Position numbers and translations under genes: made by a program. The notes below the pieces were generated by a model. The model did no database searches. It saw nothing but the letters and a program-made list of their open reading frames with translations, and was not told the DNA's origin. A DNA stretch of 64,000 nucleotides from Geosiphon pyriformis. Lineage: Eukaryota > Glomeromycota > Glomeromycetes > Archaeosporales > Geosiphonaceae. Positions 57,889-64,000 of the stretch are shown here, one piece after another. The first letter of the stretch is position 1, and each line of letters begins with the position of its first letter. The stretch covers positions 481,996 to 545,995 of the forward strand of contig JAAOMT010000591.1 of assembly GCA_016748015.1 (NCBI GenBank), in the 5' to 3' direction.

Positions 57889-59675
57889 TGGGTGAGGGGT
57901 AGAGAAACCGAAAGCGCACCTATACTATCCACTTTAGCCGAAAGGCCCAGAACTGTCTCCATTAGACACTTTATGCTGTCTTCCAGCTTAGACACCGAAG
58001 ACATATCAAAAGACACCGCTCCCGCGACATTCCCACCACTAGTGGACACATTTGAACCCTCACTCATCACTACATCTGCCCCTTGATCCTGTAATGAAGG
58101 GGTCACCAACAGCTGACATCCAGGGCTAGGCTGAGGAACCGTTGGCCCGAGTGCATCCAACCTCTTAGCCAGCTTACCAACTTGCTCTGCGAGGCTGGCG
58201 AGACTGCACTCAAGAGCGGCGAACCTATCGTTGACTTCCATCGCAATCTGTTGGGACGGCTTCATCTCCGAAGAGGAGCCATTATTCATCACAATGTTCT
58301 GACCAGAGAGGGGGGATGAAAAACACCCACGAGCAACCTTTGCCCAAGAAAGACCACCAAAAGAGACTGGACGGGCAACTGGAGCCAAGCGTTTGGCATA
58401 GATGATTGCTAGCCTGCTTTTATCCATATTCGAGAAAACCCTATGCAGCAAACTACCAGAAGAAAATTTCCCACCAACTGCACAATCCAATGACGTGTGA
58501 CCCAATTTCTCACACTTGGCGCATTTAGCAGAAATGAGGCAAGACCAGTGGAGATTGGTGTTCCTGAGTACTGGTGTGGTTCCCACAGCAGCATCCAATG
58601 ATTCAGCAGAGTCGAAACAAACAACAGCACACCTGGCCCAAGCATATGTAACAGAATGACGATCAATGATGCACGTTTTTCCACCCACAGATCTAATAAA
58701 GTCCCAGATATTATGAGCAGTGGTCCCCATTGGCAATGTGTAGAGCAGCGCCCTATGTTGGTCCCTTACATCCCACACTTCCTTGTCTAAATCAGCCCTA
58801 GCCACACGTACAGCATCTTTCCCGATTAAGATGGACCACTCAGCTGTGGCCAAATCAGCTTGATCCAATCATTCGAATTCCACCATCGTCTTCTGCCACA
58901 GCCCGATTAACTGCATCTTGATTGCCTTAATAACTCCAAACTCGGATAGCGCAGCGCACACAGTCTCAGCCAATGTCCCAACTGGAATTTCTTTCACGAC
59001 CACAGCCCAATCTAATCATTCAGATGATCTCTTAAGATCGGTGTTTACCAAGATATTCGCACCAGTAGCCTTTTCAGTGGTCTTCATTAGACCCGATTTG
59101 GAAGTGAATGTCACTCTGATGATCCTTGAGAATTTTGAGGGGGTAGATGCCTCCCCAAAACCATTGATTCCTGAAAATAAACTTCTGATCTTTTTGAGCT
59201 TTTCCTGGGCCAAATTTCCTTCTACTGCTTTCAGATCCAAATCCAAAGCAAACAACTTTTTAACAGAAACATTGACCAGGTTCTTAAGAGGAGGGAGAAG
59301 CACCAGAGAGACATTCAGAAGAACATCATCATCATCATTGCCATCCAGGAAGTTGATCTTTCCCAAAGGCTTTCCCAATGCTTTCCTAGTTGTCACCTGC
59401 GAACCTTTTGGCGTTTGATCCAAATCTCCATCAACAAGCGCACCACCTTCACCATAATTGAAACTTGTTTCCTCTACAAGACACTCCTCTTCCATATCAA
59501 CACTGTCAGATTCTGTGGTATCACCAGTCTCCAAACTCCATGAATGACCACTTTGCACCTTAGCAGAACCCTCTTTAGCACCAGCATTGTCTTTAAGAAC
59601 ACTGCCTCTTCTCTTTTTTCTTGACAGAACAGCCTTGAAACCACTTACAGAGCCAGAACTTTCAACCGTCTTTTT
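57885..59675 (-). pseudogene. LINE E ORF1: gag-like protein with CCHC knuckle
   Basis: The frame is open from 59720; the first ATG is at 59675 (MKKTVESSG). Two TGA codons (59014, 58869), both at E-x-LD, are explained by CGA to TGA. Conserved block: NGFGEASTPSKF, MQLIGLWQKTMVEFE, HRALLYTLPMGT; knuckle CAKCEKLGHTSLDC at ~58530-58490. The Ser-rich C-terminal part contains leucine heptads (LECSLASLAEQVGKLAKRL), possibly coiled coil. It ends ...LTQ with the stop overlapping the ORF2 start. It is much more diverged from LINE D ORF1 than the ORF2s are from each other. Confidence 0.82.
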
Positions 59676-59821
59676 CATGACAGCAATACTAGGACCAACA
59701 ATGGCCTCGTAATCAAGCAAAAACAGTTTGGATTTATCGTACTGAATGGTAAAAAACTTCTTTCAAAAAACTTTTAACTCTTTTTTGGGATTTGTGAAGA
59801 AACGAGAGAAAGAAGTTTATT

Positions 59822-60600
59822 TTTTGGCATTTTGAACAATAAAAAAGCTAATCTTTTGGTTAATGTTATCTTTTTTTTGGACACAATGTTTTTAGTTTAT
59901 ATTTGAAAAAAGTTTATTAAAACTAATAATTAGTTGTATTAGAAAATACAAGACATTTTATTTATAAGATTTTTTAAGTAATATATTATGTTTATTAAAA
60001 AGTCAAATCAAATGTTAAAATTTTGGATATTGGTTTAATTAAAAATATTAACTGAATTTGATTATTACTAATTTAGTATTTTAATTCTAATATAATAGCT
60101 GGTTTTACAAGTAAAATCATAATTAGTACATATTTTTATTTTATAAAGGTCTTGTATTATTAGCTGCTTATAACTATTTACAAACATTTATATAATAAAT
60201 ATTAATATAATATATTGTGTTTTTATTATAATAAAATTGAATTTTTAGACCATTTTTTTTGTGTAAAATAAATATCAAAGCATATAAAAGCTTACTTAAT
60301 TTATATGTAGTTATTTAAAAAACTATGTATAATTTATACAAATTGTTATTATATGTATTTTAACTACTTTTTTTATATATATTACTTTGTGTAAAAATTT
60401 TATTTTTAAAAACTGGTTTTGTAAATTTCTATTTGTTTTTAAAAATGCTAAGATTATTAGCAGTAAGATTGTAGATTTTGTGTATAATTTAAGATTGACA
60501 TATAAATTAGATATTTGGTTTTACTTATTAAATATAAAAAAATAAATATATTTTAAATTATGTAATTTTTTTAAAAATTAAAAATTGTTTTTGTTAAGCA
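59822..60600 (+). mobile_element. LINE F, right part (decayed C-terminal region)
   Basis: Begins with the right target duplication TTTTGGCATTTT (59822-59833). It follows the C-terminal ORF2 text of LINE G1 (counterparts of VWHPDSHMAAGFTSK near 60070-60110 and LYNKYYLSVLC near 60190-60220), all strongly AT-mutated. Together with 52680-52856 it is the copy into which LINE E was inserted. Confidence 0.6.
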
Positions 60601-61840
60601 ATTATAATTTATATTTAATTAGTTTATTTATATGTTTAATTTTATTTTAAAAAGTAGTTTTATTAATAAACAAAAGTTTATATTTAATACTTAAGATTTT
60701 AATATTTATTAATAACTTAATTAAAAATTAATTATTAAATTTTTAATGATTATTTTTATTATTATTAAAAGTTTTTTTGTTTTATTAATAATAATTATAT
60801 TGTAAAAAGTTTATTTTTAAAATATTTTTGTATTTTTTTTATTTTTAAAAAAATATCAAATCAATAAGTTTTTAAACTTAGTAATAAATTTAATAAAATA
60901 TGTATTTATTATAAAAAAAATAAAAAATTTTGTTATATTAATACCAAGCATTAAAAACAATATTATAATAATTATTTGGATTTTTTATTGGATTTTTTAT
61001 TAAATATTTACCACAAAAAAAAATTTTTTTTTGTATATAATTATACAAACCAAACCAAACCAAACCAAACCAAATTTTTATTTTATTTTTACAGTTATTA
61101 ACAGTTTTTAAGACTTTGTTTTTTATTTGTAAACTTAAATTAATAATATATAATTTTATATATATAATTTAATTTAAACCATAATTATATTTATAAAGTT
61201 AAAGCAAATATTAAAGTTTTTTTAAATTTAATAGATTAATTAATATTGTTTTTATTGTTTTTTGTTATTTTGTGTTTTTTACTACCAATAATTTTGGCAA
61301 CTTAAACAATATTTTTTAATTAAAAATGTTTATTAATTGGCTGCAAAATTAATTTGATTAGATTTAACATATTTGATTATTATTTTTGTTATAACTTAAT
61401 TAATTATATTTTACATATTTTAAATTTTTCAAATTTAAATACAATTATTTTAATTGTAATTTTTAAAATACCTAAATTACAATAACATATTGTATTATAT
61501 AAGCTTTTAATATTTTTTATTTATTAAAAAAAAATTGAAAATATAGCTGTAAATATTAATTTTTTTTTCACAAATTAATTAAAATTTATTTGATTGAATT
61601 ATTTATGCTAATTATTATAAAAAATTTGAACCATTTAATTTGTATACAAATCTTTTCATATCACACCATCTTATTTATAATAATTAAAATTTATTTAATA
61701 AAAATTTTATTACATTTACAATTTTTTGTATTAAAACTATATTTTGTTGCTAAATTTAAAAATCGTTGTTTCATGAATAATTGAAATTTTACCTTAAAAC
61801 AAAATATCATATCCATTGCATGCAATATAATTTTCTGTTG
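60601..61840. other. AT-rich intergenic region
   Basis: About 1.2 kb of very AT-rich DNA between the LINE remnants and the host gene. Apart from a short pentanucleotide repeat near 61046-61075, I see no gene or element. Base composition changes abruptly near 61840, where host coding sequence becomes likely. Confidence 0.5.
61046..61075. repeat. Short tandem repeat (ACCAA)n
   Basis: About five perfect copies of the pentamer CAAAC in an AT-rich setting. Confidence 0.8.
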
Positions 61841-61908
61841 CAGCAATTCGGCTCCTTGGGAATGATCTACACGCAATCCATTCAATTTTTTGATTTTACA
61901 TAATAAGC

Positions 61909-63964
61909 ATGATCTACTTCGTTAATTGTCGTTACCCGGCGCTTTCTCCGGTTAAAATAGTTTCCACGACGAGAGGACTATCAAAAGGGGAACCTTACTT
62001 TCGTTTAAGTTTGATGAGCGGAACAATAAACGGGTTAGGTGTCAACTTAACGGAGGCCAAGGCAATAGTCTCTGTTAGCAGTGGGGTAGTTGAAAGTGAA
62101 AATTCACCTGCTTTCATTCCCAGGGAAGAAGAGTCGCCTCAGGGTAGGTCTATCGACGAAAAGAAGTTTTCAGGATTTACTTTTACTTATTTCCTTTAAA
62201 AAGCCACTCAAAGTTTCTTTCGAAATAAATTAAATCCACTTGGAAGCTGAGCCCTTGCATTTTAATTGTGCAAAATAAGACGAAAACTAGTTAAATCTGA
62301 GCGGTTTTATCGTCTATTTTGTAAGATAAAATATCGCGTTCCTCCCATTGGTTCCAGGGAGGAATAAAAGCTATATTCTATGTTTTGGTGACTATAAAAA
62401 CATATATAATCAGCTAATTCATAGCTATCAAATCCCATAGCAATTACCCTTTATCAAGCCGCACAACAAGGAAATCTACACGTTATTAAACATCTGATCG
62501 AAAGCGGTCAGGCGAAAGCTACTGATCGAGATGCTCAGGATGTTACTGCTTTGCATTGGGCTGCAATTAATAATCACGTCTTGGTAGCTAAATATCTGAT
62601 CGATCATGGTGCCGAAGTGGACGCGCTGGGTGGAGACCTAGTTGCAACACCTTTGCATTGGGCTTCAAGGTTTGTTGTTCAACTATAGAATTCTTCAGGA
62701 CTTCAGTTTTTTAATCTAAGATATTACGCTAACATTATAATCTTTGCTATCTGAAATCAAAATATTCAAGAAATGGCCATCTCCCTATGTTGACTCTTTT
62801 AATCAATCACGGCGCCAATCCAAATATCCAAGATTCCCAAGGCTTTAATGGCCTCCATCTCGCAACACATTCTTCCAACACTCTCCTTGTGTTGTATCTA
62901 CTATATCAAGATATGGACATTGATGCTCCAGATGCTCTTCAACATACGGCTTTGATGTGGGCAGCATATCAGGGTGATGCATCGACTGTAGATTTGTTAA
63001 TTCGTTTTGGAGCATCTTTGGAGAAACGAGACAGTGCACAGTTCACCCCATTACATTGGGCAATAGTTAAAGGGAATAATATGTGTCTCAGAAAATTGCT
63101 TGAAGCTGGAGCAGATATTGATGCAAAAGAGGAACATGGAAAGACTCCTGCCGATATGGCTAGAGAAATGAAAGCGGTTAAAATTTGGGAAAGAGCGTTA
63201 AGTGAGTCGGGACGAAAAAAAGGCAGCAAAGCGAAACCTTATTTATTTGATCAGGTATCCTAATTGTGCTAAGTTCATTTTTAATTTTCGAGAATTTTTT
63301 TAATATACCTTGTACCCTAATTTACTTATTCTTCAATAATTTATCAGCGTACAACGCACACTATTATATACTTCCTGCCCTTTATTATACTTCCAATGAC
63401 TTTGCAAACCTTGTCTCATTTTCCTTGGTTCATAGGATTACCGTTTGCAATCGCAGAATTTATGGGATGTCATTTTGCGATATTTCGAATTCTTATTCGG
63501 GCCAAGATACAGGATGCGATGATGAGAACACCATATTTCACTAGTATTTTCCAAGCAAGCGCTTTTTGGGTCGCAATCACATGGATATCGAAATTGGTCA
63601 TGCGTATCCTTATTAATTGTTTGTAATATCCATTTATATTTATTTATATTGCAGAATTCTTGACAAAGTAATTGTAACAATACACTCGAAAAAAGCCACT
63701 TCATATTTGTATATCGCCAATATCATATTCTTTTCTTCATACATCAGCGCCATGTATTCTTTCTATAAGGCGGTTTTGGCTGATCCTGGGTTTGTGCCCA
63801 AGTTGAGTTCTCAAGAAGAGCAAAAAAAGGTGAATAATTTCCTTCACTACTATCCAATACGTTTGGGGAAAATTTAAAATTCACAAAAATTTAAAATTCA
63901 GTTAGTTATCGATCTATCTAACAAGGGAATGTTGGATCAGAGGCATTTTTGTATCACTTGTTTG
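61909..63964 (+). CDS. AKR1: AKR1-type palmitoyltransferase (ankyrin repeats + DHHC), 3' end outside window
   Basis: Probable exons: 61909-62143, 62441-62669, 62771-63254, 63348-63603, 63669-63829 and 63902-63964. Introns are GT-AG and reading phases agree at each junction. Six ankyrin repeats are visible (such as [40 protein letters not shown]). Then come hydrophobic segments [36 protein letters not shown] and [14 protein letters not shown], then ADPGFVPKL and [12 protein letters not shown], the start of the DHHC cysteine-rich domain, which continues past the window. The family S-palmitoylates proteins in Golgi/endosomal membranes (yeast Akr1, animal ZDHHC17). The first exon is the weakest part: it fits by phase and composition, and ATG 62013 is an alternative start. 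The fourth intron is ambiguous: the better acceptor (CAG at 63654) breaks the frame, so AAG at 63668 is proposed. Confidence 0.85.
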
Positions 63965-64000
63965 GTAAATATACAATATTTGAATTTTATATTTCCATAA

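Larger units (their letters stand above)
52857..59821 (-). mobile_element. LINE E, full length, lightly mutated
   Basis: A 6.97-kb insertion flanked by TTTTGGCATTTT (52845-52856 and 59822-59833). On the minus strand it has a 5' UTR, ORF1 (59675-57885), ORF2 (57888-52993), a 3' UTR and a (TAAAA)n tail at 52858-52880. Only five in-frame stops and no frameshift are present, so this is the best-preserved LINE in the window and probably the youngest. Confidence 0.9.

Noticed and set aside
61691-61885. Minus-strand ORF next to the host gene
   Set aside because: Short, no recognisable content, and it lies at the composition boundary; not supported.

Overview
The window looks like AT-rich nuclear DNA of a fungus, most plausibly an early-diverging, repeat-laden lineage such as an arbuscular-mycorrhizal (Glomeromycotina) species. 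That placement is an inference. It rests on the extreme AT content, the density of LTR and LINE retroelements, and one spliced host gene at the right edge with short GT-AG introns that encodes an AKR1-type ankyrin/DHHC palmitoyltransferase. No rRNA, tRNA or CRISPR feature was recognised.

Left block (1-12401, mostly + strand). This is a nest of Ty3/gypsy-like LTR elements. The window opens inside a minus-strand LTR (1-283) that interrupts element A (284-7244). A carries a retropepsin, a cysteine-rich region, a dUTPase, RT, RNase H and integrase, all in one reading frame, then an accessory 3' ORF and a ~970-bp LTR. A interrupts a remnant element X (3' ORF fragment plus LTR at 7561-~8400), which in turn interrupts element E2 (~8400-12401).

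Middle block (12402-35159). Here are several + strand copies of one LINE family (5'-truncated copies G1 and G2, decayed copies G3, G4 and H). A solo LTR (20209-~21155) sits in G4. A small Tc1/mariner element (26653-27501) sits in H and contains an assembly gap. A near-full-length minus-strand LINE D (28251-35159) has a 10-bp target duplication. D sits inside the LTR of a decayed minus-strand gypsy copy, B.

Right-centre block (35160-52680). Gypsy B (same family as A, heavily AT-mutated) is interrupted within integrase by a complete minus-strand LTR element C (37414-45145; two LTRs, PBS, gag, T TTA AAC frameshift site, pol, 3' ORF), a sister of E2. A further solo LTR, Z, lies at ~45400-46170.

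Right block (52680-64000). LINE E (52857-59821, minus) interrupts an older + strand LINE F with a 12-bp target duplication. Then come about 1.2 kb of AT-rich sequence and the host AKR1-like gene, which runs off the right edge.

Decay is dominated by transitions. In-frame stops in otherwise frame-intact polyproteins are CAA/CAG/CGA or TGG turned into stop codons, and older copies have drifted to nearly pure A/T while protein-level similarity is still readable. This resembles RIP or methyl-cytosine deamination. No element in the window appears fully intact.
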